Assembly: GCA_030142905.1 (NCBI GenBank)
Contig: JASJOG010000144.1
Location: 1 to 64,000, forward strand
DNA length: 64,000 nt
Origin: Heliopora coerulea
Lineage: Eukaryota > Cnidaria > Anthozoa > Scleralcyonacea > Helioporidae
Direction: 5' to 3'
Shown here: in pieces, positions 45,320 to 58,109 of the stretch
How the letters are laid out: every line of letters begins with the position of its first letter
How positions within the stretch are numbered: the first letter of the stretch is position 1
Notes under the pieces: model-generated
The model's input: only the letters and a program-made list of their open reading frames with translations
Databases searched by the model: none
Told to the model about the DNA's origin: nothing
Translations under genes and position numbers: made by a program

Positions 45320-47520
45320 AAACCAAATATTCGTCACTACTTTTTTGATGAGAAATGTGAAAACTACGAGTGGATAAAGTCAGAATAATATAGAATGCTA
45401 TCAGCGTAGCCACGTACGGATAAGCACCTATCTTTTCCGTGGTTTTTCTCATAACAGGAAAAAACGTTCGACGGTTTTGGGTGCCAATAAAATACAACAG
45501 AGTTTCTTGCCTTATTTTTTTCTACGACCTTGACCGCAACGCATGCGCATGAGGTTTGTCAGTGGTGGTTATTATGCCATCAACACTCGTAAAAAAGTGT
45601 TTAAGTGTAAAGAGCACTTGTATCTAAGGGTGGTTTACTTGAGAAGATTCAAAGTAATGTCCCACAAGGCGAGTATTAAGGTGGTAAAAAATGACGTAAT
45701 TCCGATTCTGTCTGCTAAAGGCTTAGAACTTTACGAAGAAAGGTTTCGCAACAGAATAATTCATTTTCATATTAGCAATGCTATTTTGAAATATGTCGGA
45801 GAGACTCATATCTAAGTACAGATTTTAAAATGAAGAAGGGGTCAAAGCAGTTTGTTGTGAACATGCGTAAGATTCACGTAGGAATATATGGAGTGTACGT
45901 CGGCTTAAAGATCAAAGAAATCAACGACCCTAATTAATGGTAATAGAATTTTTCAATGACGCTAGCAAGTTGAGCATTTTCTGAAGCGGAAGTCGCCGAC
46001 CTTTGTTCGAAGCCAGTCGAAGCTTAACTCGTTCCTTCGTTCTTAAAGATTACAAGCATCTTGAGCCGGTCGAGCTGACAGTCACGTAATACTTTTATTA
46101 CTCGAATAACAGTCAGAATATGGGATGTGAAAAGCAGTCGAGGTGAACCATAAGAGTTCGCAAACAGCAAAATGAAATCAGGCGACTAATCGGGTTGCAA
46201 ATCAAGTCTGTGCCGTCGTACTGCGATCTTTGAAATGTAACTTCAACAATGTAAACAATGCACTAACAATTTTGACACTTGCTTTCTGTCTTACAAAGGA
46301 ATGAGTATTAGCGTAAGTCAGTTATCAACTACGAAAATTTTGCCGGGTACTTCATCAAAGACCGAAATTAAGAAAAATAAATATATATACTACAGATGAA
46401 TAATTTATAGATGTGTATTTCGACAGTCCATACAGGGAGTTCCTCTAGTATTTAAAAATACAGGCTGTTATAGATTTTACTATTATTATTATAGCATAAA
46501 TCGTTCGGCTGCATAAGAGTCGGTATCATGTAGTTTGAACAACGAAAATCGACAACGATACAGGGTATCGAATAAATTGATGATCTAACTAGCTATATGG
46601 CGTATCGTATCGACTCGGTCGCTTTATGAGTATGTTTAACAACCACACTTACAATCCAGATAAGTTCCCTAATGCATAGTCGTGTTAGTACACAAGAAAC
46701 GTGCATCACGATTTTGTTAAGCGAACAAACGGGACGAAATTCTAAAACATCTAATGTGAAGCTACAGCATTTTATTTCGGATTCGTGAATCTACGGCTTT
46801 AAGGTAAGATATTATTGAACGGATGTCGCCTGATGCAGTAATATCAAACGAGACAATCCAAGAGAATAAGAATACGACGTACGAACCTTTTACCTTTGTC
46901 TTCCACAAGCCCAAAAGGACGAACGAAAATCCTCGTTGGTCTCCCAAATGCAATTTTTTTCTTCTTAGCGACAACTAACTTTACATATGGCGGACAAATA
47001 CGTCGTTAATAAGACATCGGATGCCTGGTTGAGAAGACCAATCATCTTGCTAGCTTGAAAGCTTTTCAACCAGTAGCATAATAGTAGAACTTGGAAGAAT
47101 TTACTTCATATCAGACAGCAAACCAATAGTCTTTTTATTCGTCGAATACGTGCAACTAAAAGTGAAAATGAATATCACCAGAAATATATGTTGAATTCGA
47201 GTCGTGCTTGGGTAAATGTAATCCAGTGTTGCCATAATTGGTACCAGACACTGGATACATAACAAATAGGAGTGTATTCACTTAAGCACATGTTTGATCG
47301 AAACCTTAAACAAAAGAACCTGAACAAACACTCCATGCCATCAAAGTTCGTTTGTTCGAGCGCACACTGGCACTACACACATTGCCCGGTGAAAGTATTA
47401 AAAAAATCTTAGCGAGGGGCCGACGCACTATGACTGAATAATAAAACTTTATATTGTGGTCACTCATTTTAAGTAACGTCCGGTTCTATATCCAAGGGCG
47501 ACAATCGCTTCCTAAAAGTG
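45320..47520. other. Gene-free stretch
   Basis: Only short frames. No family motif, RNA gene or clear repeat was recognised. Confidence 0.45.
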
Positions 47521-48040
47521 GGAGGGGGGGGGGGGACGGAGCCGGCCAAGTGATGTGGAAGCATTCCCTCTGAAAGTTGTATTTTTTTTAAATCTAATGT
47601 TTATTAAATGCCTTTTCCGGCATTCTGAGATTGTTTCTTTGGAACAACATTCATACCTTATTTTTCAATCGAAACGAAGCCATGCATTTCCTCCAAACAG
47701 CAATAAAGACGTTATAGTATGACTAAACAAAGTATTTCTGATTGTTTACAAAATGGCGTCCAAAGAAGAACGATCGGACTGTAAAATAATTTGGCAAATT
47801 TTCATAATTTGTCATGTATTCGAACCAACAATACCTAGGTAAGAATTGGGCTGAAAAAGGTTATATCGGAAAATCGTAAAGGTAAACATGGAGCCATCAG
47901 CGCCGAGGGAACAGAAATTAGGCTTCAGTTGTCATGAACTTTGCAAAAAGTGGGGGGGATAATTATATAGGTATCCCCCTCTGTCCAAAAAGTGGGGGGA
48001 TATGTCCCCCGATCCCCCCCCCAGGATTTACGTCCTTGTC
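47521..48040. repeat. G-run-rich repeat segment
   Basis: A 12-base G run (47524-47535) and, near 47948-48023, repeated 'AAAAAGTGGGGGGATA' and CCCCC runs, ending 'CCCAGGATTTACGTCC'. It looks like a decayed transposon with G-rich ends, but I cannot define its termini. Confidence 0.4.
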
Positions 48041-48784
48041 CATATCGTTGACTTCTTGTTTGTCGTCTTTTGAGCGACGTTATTTTTTATCCCATACCAT
48101 TCGTTACACATCTCGTATTACTTTTGACTTCTGTTAAAGCTTATTCCGCGGCCGTCCTCAGATTTTCAATAGCAACGGTAAACATAAGTTGGATGTCCAA
48201 TCATAACATATTTTCTGGCATCGTCAGACATCGTGGCATCGTGGTACGTGAGAAAGATTATAATTCGAACGACTCAGTTACAGTCACATCGGTGCGCCCT
48301 AAACAATCAAGACTACCGATCTCAAGGTGTCAATTTAAACGGTTAACTTTGGCGCTGAAAGCTTAATTGACATTCTTTACTTTTTGTCGATGCAGTGATT
48401 TTTTCCCGGTCAACTTTTCCTATGCGTATATGTTGTCAAAAAATTCGAGTTGGTGGACCAATGTTCTTGTATCTCAAAAGAATGAAACAACTCCAAATTT
48501 TGCAATCAATCAATCAATCCAAGGAGTCAATCCGAGGAGGTATTAGAGTGACCAAAACCTTGTTATCCAACACGCAGATCAACCACTATACCAACCGGAT
48601 TCGGGTTAGGTTTAGATTTAAGGTCAGGGTGAGGATCTGGGTTCAAGTTTGAGATCCTTGTGGTTGATTTTCAAAGTTGAAATCTCCATATCTCCCTCAG
48701 TTATTCCTCGTCTGGACGGGTTTTCGCAACGTGAAATCTTGGCAAGATGGCGTACAACGAAGCCAACATTTTAAAAGTAGATTG

Positions 48785-49118
48785 AGGCATAAGCGTAGGA
48801 AGCAGGGTGGCGGGTGGCTGGCGCCCCCTAATAATTCGGTGGCCAGATAAGGTTATCACTAGGTTATCAGGTTATAGGTTATCACTTAATTCAATAGCAT
48901 TTTGAATAATATTTTCTAACCCTTAAAATTGTCAAAAATCTCTCCCAAAATACGGGAAATGGCTTTTCTGAGACTGTAGAATTTCAAAATATTCCGGGGG
49001 GCATGCTCCCGGACCCCATAGCTGAAACGGCTCGCGCCTTCGGCTCTAGCAACCCTGACTCCCCAATAGTCTATTAATTTTGGTGCCCCTCTATGAAAAA
49101 CATCTTCCTATGCCGCTG
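48785..49118. mobile_element. Possible degraded hAT-like MITE
   Basis: The left 'GGCATAAGCGTAGGAAG' and right 'CTTCCTATGCCGC' are imperfect inverted matches. They bound a segment with mirrored 'GGGGGGCATGCTCCCGG'-type sequence. No target duplication found. Confidence 0.35.
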
Positions 49119-49934
49119 TGGGGAGACGTTTTATGGAACATGAACTAAGTGATGATTAGTTGGTTGTTTCGAATCAAGCATTTCTTCGTAGCCTGCTGCA
49201 AACAGGATTCAAATTCATGGCCTGAGCCACAGAAGCACGCTGTGCAACATCGGAAGCAACAGTCCTGCTATAGAAGACAGCAACTACGATACGTCAGAAG
49301 TTCTGTATATCTTAACATTACATATGAAATCAGTCGCTGCGGCAGTAGGTAGGTGCCTGACGAGGCCACACAATGCCAGGAACTCGTCGGTAAATAACTT
49401 CAAATTCTTTCACAGTCGCAATTGAAGCATCAACGCGTACTTTATTCTTGAGAAGAATCCTTCGATTTATCATCAAGCAAGTCTTTGATTATAAATTAAC
49501 TTCATAATCAAGATTCAGAAATTTGGCCTTGTGCCAAGGGACTCAACTTATCTTTGTTAAGATCAAATTGGTCGTTTGCGTTGCTTAAAACGTGGTCACG
49601 CTTAAACTTGCCGACGCCAAATTAATAACATTCTTTCGCGAGGAGACAGAATGGTCCAGAATGCTCTTCAAATCGTCGAATATTCGCCGTGTAATGACTG
49701 TCAAATAAACACGTGTTCACTGTTTTCTATTTTTATGAAAGGAGAGCTCTTCTTTTAAGTCTAGAAAAATGGTTCGATAGCACTTCACTTACTATTTGTC
49801 ACAGTTCGACTAAATGTAGATTGCTCGTTTCTCAAGTCAGTTAAAGACACGTCTTGTTCTTTTGCGTTAACAAAGTAATGTACTCAGGTGTTTGAGGGAG
49901 GTTTCAAATGCCTTACTGAGTCTTTTGAATGTAT
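49119..49934. other. Gene-free stretch
   Basis: Nothing recognised. Confidence 0.4.
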
Positions 49935-50274
49935 TACCGTACTTACTCGAACATGCGCCGTCCTCGAATGAGCGCCACACATAAGACCGAAATTATTAAA
50001 GTAAGCGCCGCACTCAAGAAGAATACAACGCTTATTCTCAATGATGTCGAAGAAGCTAGTCCAGCGATGCAGGTACTTGATCTCGATCATATTTAAATCC
50101 GATCGTGGAGAAAATAGTGACATAAATAGTGACGATACTTTAGCGTGCGTTTCGTTTTTCTTGTTCGGGTTGTTTTTGTTACTGGAAATAAAAAGTAGTT
50201 ATGTTTTATCCAGAATCGTTTCTTTCAATTAGTTTTAATAAGCGCCGCGACCTTTATTCGAGTAAATACGATAC
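49935..50274. mobile_element. MITE, TACCGTATTTACTCGA family, copy 2
   Basis: The left end 'TACCGTACTTACTCGAACAT' and right end 'TTATTCGAGTAAATACGATA' are inverted, with 'GCGCCG' blocks just inside. These are the same termini as 29781-30497. No clear target duplication. Confidence 0.65.
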
Positions 50275-50410
50275 CAGAAGACTGGCAAAAATACGTGGTT
50301 GTTAGGGGGATGCAAGGACAACGTTATCCACGAAGACACTGAAGTTTTATCATTTAAGGATGTTGACGCGAAAGCAACCTTTTCTCCTTCATGGTTTGTG
50401 GACCTTAAGA

Positions 50411-50475
50411 ACCGGTCGGACCAGGGATCGAACCGGTCGGACCAGGGATCGAACCTGGGTCTCCCAGCCCGCCGT
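50411..50475 (-). repeat. tRNA 3'-half-like fragment with 21-base tandem duplication
   Basis: A 21-base unit is repeated exactly at 50411-50431 and 50432-50452. On the minus strand the adjacent sequence forms a perfect T-arm-like stem, 'CCAGGTTCGATCCCTGG'. There is no matching 5' tRNA half, so it is a tRNA-derived fragment. Confidence 0.5.
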
Positions 50476-51768
50476 TAAATGTGGTAAAGTGAGGCTCTAA
50501 TTTCAGTGGGGACTTCATAATTTTCAAATTTAGCTCTCAGTTATTTTAGAAAACCAGACTACTGCACATAGTCTGCGATAAACCAAAGTTTTTCAGGAGG
50601 GAAATAATTTTCTGTAAGTCAAACCATTTGTTAGAGCGTCAGCTCAGAAACTTATATTGGAAATGAATTTTGAAACCTTAATCTCAACGCCTTTCTGGTC
50701 GTGTACTTCGAGTGTATACAATAGTTCAGCTATAGCGCTAAGAAGTCGAAAGTATGGAACAATTTCAGCCCGCCTAACTGGGGTGAAATTTCATAGGCCT
50801 AGCCCGGTAGAGGCGCGGCCAGAGTAAAACAAGTGGCGGGGGAGTTCGAGGCCTATGTAGTCAAAGACACACAAAGTAGCACTAAAAACATATCAGTTAC
50901 ATCTGTCAGGTTCATGGAACGAAAATTAACCTCTGGAAAACGTAAAATAATAAACTACTACATCGAAATGAAAATGTTTTTACTTTTAATATTTCAAGTA
51001 GAAGAAAAACTCAAAAATGCCAACGAGTTGACACAAGTATAAATTGAAGACACCATCATGAACACAAAAAATTGCCCTTGTGACGTTGAATTACTCTCAA
51101 CTAACGTATGACAAGAATCCTAAGACAACGACAGCCATAAGATCAAAATGCAGCGAGACTAGTGAACGAGACGAACAATCAAACAAACAAAAACATAATA
51201 ACTTAAGGCGTCAAGTATGTCACAAAAAAATTGGACCGACATCTCTAAGTAAAGAAATTATTTAGTTAAATGTATGTTTGTCTTTTTGACTTGCCTTTCG
51301 TAAACTGCAAAAGTCCTCAATCCAGTATTTGCATGAAAATGGCGGATGCCGTTTTGAACTTGTCCAAAAATGGTTTATGATGTCCAGCGCCCAATACTCT
51401 GTCGTTCTGCAAAAGAATTTCGCATAGAGTTGGGAAAATTACTCACTAAAACCTTCAGAAACTTCGAAAATCCCCCGAAAAACCGTTGAACGTCGAGTTT
51501 TCTTTTTTTGATTTCTAAACCTCGATTTGATGAAGATGGCGAATCAAACTCGTGACCAAACCGGATGCAAAATTTATCGGTTGTGGTTCCGGTTCAGCTG
51601 TTTAAGTCAACAAACTGTTGACAGAAATGTTCGAAACCGTTTTCTTGTCATCGTCGAGTATAAAATACTGTTGACTCAATGACAGAGAAATTCCTCACCT
51701 TCAACATTTTTTATGCCATCAATGAATGTTCAAATGTCGATTCAAAATCACAAGATATATATCAGTCG
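50476..51768. other. Gene-free stretch
   Basis: Frames at 50833-51042 and 51080-51265 are short, with no motif. Nothing else recognised. Confidence 0.4.
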
Positions 51769-51916
51769 TAAAGAATAAAACACAGACCGAAAATTGTCAT
51801 CTTGTGACTTGATATTCAAGTTGGAACAAGAAGCAGACAAGTTGAAAACGGTAATATTTCGGCTCTATTTCAGAGTCATCATCAGACCAAAATGTTTACA
51901 AAGCTCACTACGTTAC

Positions 51917-51971
<55 letters not shown>

Positions 51972-52676
51972 AATACAAGGATGATGTCATCGGTTATTAA
52001 CAACGAAATTAACATAGTCGGTTATTAACACATGTGAAATTGACAGCTAGACGAGAGAAAAGCCAGACAATTGTCGAGTGGCTGAGAAATATGGAAATGT
52101 CGGATCAGACGAAAAGTGAAAGTTCTTTGCTGACCTTTAGGCCACTGTTCATTCTCGGCTTATTAAGTTTGATTAAGAGAGCTTCTGAAATAAGTAATAG
52201 GTTCGAACTACTGAATTTACAAGAATGAATTATCTTACAGTTATTAAAGATAAAATTATTGAGATATGATTGGGAAGGCGGCCTTCTGCCTTCCCAATCA
52301 TATCTCTTAATCAAACTTAATAAGCCGAGAATGAACAGTGGCCTAAAGGCCAGCAAAGAACTTTCACTTTTTGTCTGATCCGACATTTCCATATTTCTCA
52401 GCCACTCGACAATTGTCTGGCTTTTCTCTCGTCTAGCTGTCAATCTCACATGTGTTAATAACCGACTATGTTAATTTCGTTGTTAATAACCGATGACATC
52501 ACCCTTGTAATTACATATGTATATATATGTAACGTAGTGAGCTTTGTAAACATTTTGGTCTGATGATGACTCTGAAATAGAGCCGAAATATTACCGTTTT
52601 CAATTTGTCTGCTTCTTGTTCCAACTTGAATATCAAGTCACAAGATGACAATTTTCGGTCTGTGTTTTATTCTTTA
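51769..52676. mobile_element. 0.9 kb inverted repeat with central hairpin (Penelope-like terminal repeats)
   Basis: Arms 51769-52180 and 52303-52676 are near-identical inverted copies; the left arm is longer because of an expanded AT microsatellite (about 51918-51968). The spacer ends in a perfect 19-bp stem with an 8-base loop (52261-52306). The arms contain 'AATATTTCGGCTCTATTTCA' and 'GAGTCATCATCAGACC', phrases typical of Penelope-like terminal repeats. No endonuclease or polymerase remains. Related arm-end sequence recurs at 56100-56275. Confidence 0.75.
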
Positions 52677-54055
52677 CTTTTTCAAATTGTCCTCTGGTTG
52701 TGGTTTATAACAGTCGTAAAATGTTAATTTATCTGGAGCATTTTTGGTAAAGAGATGACTTCTCGTAAATAAAACGTTATAACACCTCAAACCATTTCAC
52801 GTTCTATGGAGAAATTCCTTCCCCCACGATTTTTCCGACGTAGTTTCTGTGCTGTTTGTGTTTATGCCGTCAAGATACGAACGTGGAGGAGATGCTGACG
52901 AATTAACGAAGTTAAGGCGGCCCATTACGACGTTTGTTTGCCATATTGGAATTCATCGCAGAAGACGAACGAAGATGAGATCAGTGAGAAAGACCGACCG
53001 GTACCTGTCGACTGGACGTTCCTTATCGAAAATTTAGCTTTGTAATTATCGTGGTTTTTTGAATTTACTTCTTACAGTAGTTGTTGTGTTTGAACTGACC
53101 GTTGAAATCGTTGTTATGGACTGAACCGCGAAAACTGAAGTTAACAAGGTAACCATCTACACTGTCGAAACGGCAAAGGACATTGGAGCTTTTCAGGTAC
53201 GTTTTATGTAGGAGTTATACGCCATATTTAAAATGGAAGACAACAAAACACGACAATTGGAGCGGATTAGTTGTTTAGTTTAACCATATTTTGCTTCTTA
53301 AACTTCCTAGGCCTGTTTCAGCATATGTCGACGACCCTTACTATTGACATACCTCTGAAGGTACGTAAACTTGGGTCAACTTCGGCAGCATGTCAGTGGT
53401 GCAATCACATGGAAATTTACGTCATAATTAAAATTCTAACTGAGAATTGCAAATTTGTCGCCTTATCGCTAGCATTCCTGCAAACTAGACTCGAGTTCAC
53501 CAGCATGTCGGTGGTAAGGGTCACTGGAATATAGGTCAGGCCAAACAGTATAAAACGTTACAATTCTCGAAAATACAGCGTAACTTTGAAGACCACCAAC
53601 TCATTTTCCTTCTTTGTTATCTAATGGATAAGATCCAACAAATCTATAAACAGACTGTTCTCACTGTAGCCGGAGAACTTCATTCACGATCGTGTGGAAG
53701 GTTTAGACCCTTTCATGCATATCGTGCAGCAACAAATTAAATTACAACAACGCTAAAAAATAATTCTATTTATGTAAAAGCTTGCCAAAGAGCAGCTGTG
53801 GTATGCAGTTACCTATTTAATTACTTCTCATTGCCCACTGAAACCTTATTAAGTAATTCTGCTGTAATTAAAAAGAGTTAAAATAGGGTGACATTCGTTG
53901 AGCAATGATGATGAATCGATGAGATATACACCCGGCAAGTTGCTTTAAATTACTTTCGATGTATTCATTGACTTCAAAGTCCGAAATTTACCGTCGTCCA
54001 GTCGTCAGAAACGACCAGAATTCAGCACTGACGACCAAGTCCCAGAAAATGGTTG
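52677..54055. other. Gene-free stretch with weak exon-like pieces
   Basis: 53127-53198 reads open for 24 codons to a CAG|GTACGT donor. 53321-53359 has a TTTCAG acceptor and AAG|GTACGT donor around 13 codons. Neither shows a family motif. No gene is claimed. Confidence 0.35.
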
Positions 54056-54063
54056 CCCATTGG

Positions 54064-54689
54064 TAGCGGTGTAACGATTAATCGAATTCTTGGTTAATCG
54101 CGATTATGACCATTCGGTTCGATTCACGATTCTTTGGTTCCACATTTCGATTTCCGTTCGATTTGAATTGCTCCAGGCTGCCCTTGAAAGGTGTCTTTAA
54201 AGCATTAAATACAAATAAAGACACTTGGTGTTCAAATTTTTAGCGGTCGTTTATTCAAATGAGTTCTTATTTAATGACATCAGAACTCAGAAACCTTTAA
54301 AATCGGTGTTTTTGATTGAGGAACTAACGAGTTTGCACACCGTAGTAAGTTCGTACGCCATTTTGTGTTACCTGGTAAAAATGCTGCTCTTCTACCCCCC
54401 CCCCCCCCGTTGAGAATTTCTAAATAAGGCAATTCATGCGCGACAACAAGGACACTGCAGACAAGTTCTATGTTCTTTTATTAATGTTCCTGTTAATTAT
54501 TTTAATTTCAAGTTAAGCATATTTGAGTTTTGGATCCTATTAAAGGAGTTCTTGTTGAACCCGATGCTGTTAAATTATGTATAATAAGAAGTTAGAAACA
54601 TTTGCTTAACCGAATCGAAATATTCGAAATCGAAAGGCAATAATCGAAGTCGAATCGAATCGAAAGGTATATGAATCGTTACACCCCTA
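54064..54689. mobile_element. hAT-like element (TAGNGGTGTAACGATT ends)
   Basis: The left end TAGCGGTGTAACGATTAATC and right end ATGAATCGTTACACCCCTA are inverted. The 8-bp CCCATTGG (54056-54063) to its left is matched, with one difference, by CCCGTTGG at 55524-55531. That copy lies beyond the second element inserted at the right end. Removing that insertion restores a normal hAT duplication. Confidence 0.8.
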
Positions 54690-55518
54690 CAGGGGCCGCG
54701 GAGGCGGGAGGGCTGGGGGGGCTTTAGCCCCCCACTTTTTTGAAAAGAAATTAAATATTCCAGTATCGCTTTGAAAAACGTCTTAACCATGGTGAATGGT
54801 TATACAAGACAGTTCTGAGAAGAACTAGAGGAACCAACGCACACAGAGAGAAAGTAAATATTAAAAAGAAGCACTTTGCATTTCGGCAGACCACTCTTCA
54901 GGTGCAAACGTCTGCTAACTGTTGAGAAATGAGTCATCAGCTTATATTTATACCTGATGTAAAGGCAATGATGTCTTCCCACGTAGGAGGGATTAAACAT
55001 CAAAATAACGCAAATATACATGAATTCCATAATCTTTACAAAGAATGCTGAGCAGCACTTTGCCAGGATGCTAAATTTGGAGTGTGATTAGTTATTGGCA
55101 CATCTGTTTGACAACAAGTGTCGACCGATTGCCGAGTTACAATTAATCGTTTGAGCAGAGGTACATTGCCTTTTCGGTTGGTTTCTTAATCGTACGTTCT
55201 TGTTTCGTATAACACTTGGTGCATGTTGCTTGATCCTTTCACTTAACCGTTGAGTTGTTCTACCTACATAGCGAGAATCACACTCGCATTTTAGTTTATG
55301 ATTTTAAAAATGGGATAAATATATCCCATATTTGAGTGACCAGATGATAGTAAATGAGTTGTTCCTGTTAATACAACCAGTGTTTTGTGATTTCTGAGTA
55401 ATCATTAAAATAAGAAGTGTTCACGACCGTCTCAGAAATATTGAATATAATTTTTTCAGGGGGTCATGCTATCGCCTCCTGTCAGCCCCCCACTCAAAAT
55501 GTCGTTCCGCGACCCCTG
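54690..55518. mobile_element. Second element inserted at the end of the hAT-like element
   Basis: The left CAGGGGCCGCGGA and right TTCCGCGACCCCTG are inverted, differing at one position. CCCTA lies on both outer sides (54685-54689 and 55519-55523). The inside includes a Penelope-like endonuclease fragment. Confidence 0.65.
54950..55310 (-). pseudogene. GIY-YIG endonuclease fragment (Penelope-like), nested
   Basis: The minus strand from about 55310 reads 'KCECDSRYVGRTTQRLSERI' then 'KQHAPS', the GIY-YIG core pattern. It runs into an in-frame stop near 55090 and continues as degraded sequence. It lies inside the element at 54690-55518, so a Penelope-like copy was captured or inserted there. 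Confidence 0.65.
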
Positions 55519-55531
55519 CCCTACCCGTTGG

Positions 55532-56099
55532 ATGACCATATTTCAAGCTGCCAACCTCTTGGAGAACTGATATTATCATAAGAACCAATAAATCATAACC
55601 TCACTTCGAGATATATGCAAGAGAAAAGGTTCAACTATACAACCAGCCCATTTGTTATTAAATGATTTGTACACACCGCTCCTAATATGTTCGTATTCTC
55701 AGCCATCTTGTTTTGCGTTTTACCGTTGAGCAATCACACCCAAACTTGGTGACTAGTTTTCATCTTGGACGCCTAGATCAGAAATTTTTCTTAAATCACA
55801 ATCTTTCCTCTAAAAGTTCCTGATATTAAAATGGCGGTGCTTGATGTCGACATGGCAGACTGTTGCCTGATAGCGGAACCAAAAGTGTTTTAGTGGACCC
55901 AAGTACTTCTCTGAGTTTACAAATTTTACGATTTTTCTTCATCTCGCAAAATATCATATAATTATTATTATTGCTGTCACGATACAGTTAATGCATTCGT
56001 TTCACCCTGTTAATGTGCTCATCAATGGAACAAAAAATCGAATATTTCACATGCGTTTTAACAGTTAGTTGGCATAAAGCTACTCTGAACTGAACAATC
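55532..56099. other. Gene-free stretch
   Basis: Nothing recognised. Confidence 0.4.
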
Positions 56100-56275
56100 T
56101 GTACTATTTTGTTGGTTTGACAATGACTTTGTAATAGATTCGAAATATCCCCGCAACTTTGTCACTGTCTTGTCCTGTTCATAACTTTAATATAAAGCTA
56201 ACAAGACGACGCTTTTCGGATTATGTTTTATTCTTTACTTTTTGAAATTGTCGGCTGGTTATGGTTTTTGTTTTA
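56100..56275 (+). repeat. Penelope-like terminal repeat fragment
   Basis: 'TTATGTTTTATTCTTTACTT' and the following 'TTGAAATTGTCGGCTGGTTA' parallel the end of the inverted repeat at 52676 and its flank. A preceding 'GACTTTGTAATAGATTCGAA' parallels 'GACTCTGAAATAGAGCCGAA'. Confidence 0.5.
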
Positions 56276-56384
56276 ACACTGTGCGAGTAAACTCGAAGTG
56301 GACATTGAGATTTGAAATATATTTGCAGTTTTCCTAGTACACAAACACGGTCAACTCTTGCCTTGCGGACACCCCGCTATTACG

Positions 56385-56574
56385 CAGTGGCGTAACAGAC
56401 TATGGTCTGGGTTAGAGCAACTCCTAAGGGCCCCCGACCTCTAAGGGGGCCCCGATGAAACTGTAAAGACAATTGAGATTAAAGTCTTGAAATATATGTC
56501 TATACTAAGTGGGGTGACGAGGGCCCATGAACGAAAATCTCCTAAGGGACCCCAGTAGTTCCGTTACGCCACTA
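56385..56574. mobile_element. hAT-type MITE with 8-bp target duplication
   Basis: 190 bases, CAGTGGCGTAAC ... GTTACGCCACTA, with CTATTACG on both sides (56377-56384, 56575-56582). No coding capacity. Confidence 0.9.
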
Positions 56575-56582
56575 CTATTACG

Positions 56583-58109
56583 GACAGGATGCAGCTCTCC
56601 GTCGAAAACTACATAGGTTTTAATGAGGCAGCTCTCGCTACGGCACGCTACACTTTCACCTCTGTTGAAAATATAACCTTGTCCTCATTTGCTTCACTCA
56701 ACTACATTTTTATTGTGATTCATTTTGCGTTGAAACTCCGAAATGGCTTGTTATAATGACCTGTGAATCCAAAGACCTTGCGAGGCCTGATTCGACCTCA
56801 AAAACCCTTAGAAAATGCATTTCATAGTAGATCCTCTCATAAGTCAAGAGTTTAACTGACAGCAATTTATGCTGATGGACGTTTATAAAGTGATCTATAG
56901 GCTGTCACGTACAGCTAACACACATCAGGATGGTTATGCAACTTAAGTAACCAATCAGCCTATAAATTTACCTGGAAGCATCGCTAGCTATCATCATTAA
57001 ATGTAAGAACCCCAACCCTTGAAACTCCCAAAGTTTCAGGTCGGCAAGAAATTGCCGGCCTAAAAACGATAATTCTCAATCTAGGTCGGCAAAAATTTTC
57101 GAAACAAATAGGCAATTTCCAAATGAAAATTTGATTTTATTCCGTACTTCAAGTACGTATTTATTAATATGAACAGCAATCAATGGCGAACAAAACAGCT
57201 AACAAAACGCAGAAACAATCAATTAAACGATCGACTCCAGTCGAACAGTGCTTGTTGTGACACACGGTACTTTATTACCATATTTGTGTTAAATACTGAA
57301 GCTTGACGATTTTAACATGTTTGTTTACTTTTTAAAATTTCAAGTGTCTCCTTTTAACAAGAAACTGCAATGTTTACACAAGGAATGAACAATGTTTGTA
57401 GCAAAATACGAACACGTTTTGTTCACGTGCTCACTAGGTTTTTGTATGTTTTAGGATGTTAGGCTTGTAAGAGTTTTGTTTTTTGCAAAATAGAATCAAA
57501 GATATAAGTAAATTGTCGTATTTTGCCTCAGACATGTCCGTATTTGGCTAAAAAAGTTGTAAGATCTGTCTCGTAGACGTTGAAGTTTTACTGATCAAAG
57601 TTAATGGTTGTTGCTAATTCAAATTGATGAATTTGATACTCGCAAAGCGTATCAGTTGAACTTTTCCTTCTTGTTATTACAGTGTTTCTACCTCGTTTGA
57701 AGAGAGATTGAAGTAAATATATCTAACTTTATTGTGTCTCATAGCCGATCAACGGGATAGCGATTTTGGTCCACCCGTTTCACCCGTTCCAAAACGCTAG
57801 CTTCAGTTCTGAATTTTAGAATAATGCTTTGAAGCGTGGCCAGATTGTAATCTGAGCAACCACGTCCTAAAAACTTTTCCTCCAAAAGTCGGGGAGTTTG
57901 TCAAAGTTTTAGGTTATTTCAGAGTCATCCTCAGGGTATTATGAAACGAAAACTTCACAATTTGGTTAATTGTGAAGTTTATTGTGTTAGGTTATGTGTG
58001 ATTAGGATTACGGTTAGGTTTAGGATTAGGTTGAGGTAATGTTGCTCAGATTCCGTTAAAATATTGACCAGAGATTTACCAGGCGGAAATCGTAGTCTTA
58101 GGACGAGTA
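56583..58109. other. Gene-free stretch
   Basis: A degenerate TTAGG-like tract lies at 57985-58040. A phrase near 57909-57950 ('GGTTATTTCAGAGTCATCCT') recalls Penelope-like terminal repeats. No gene recognised. Confidence 0.4.

Noticed and set aside
53127..53360. Two short exon-like pieces with GTACGT donors
   Set aside because: Very short, in a region of otherwise closed frames, with no recognisable protein family.
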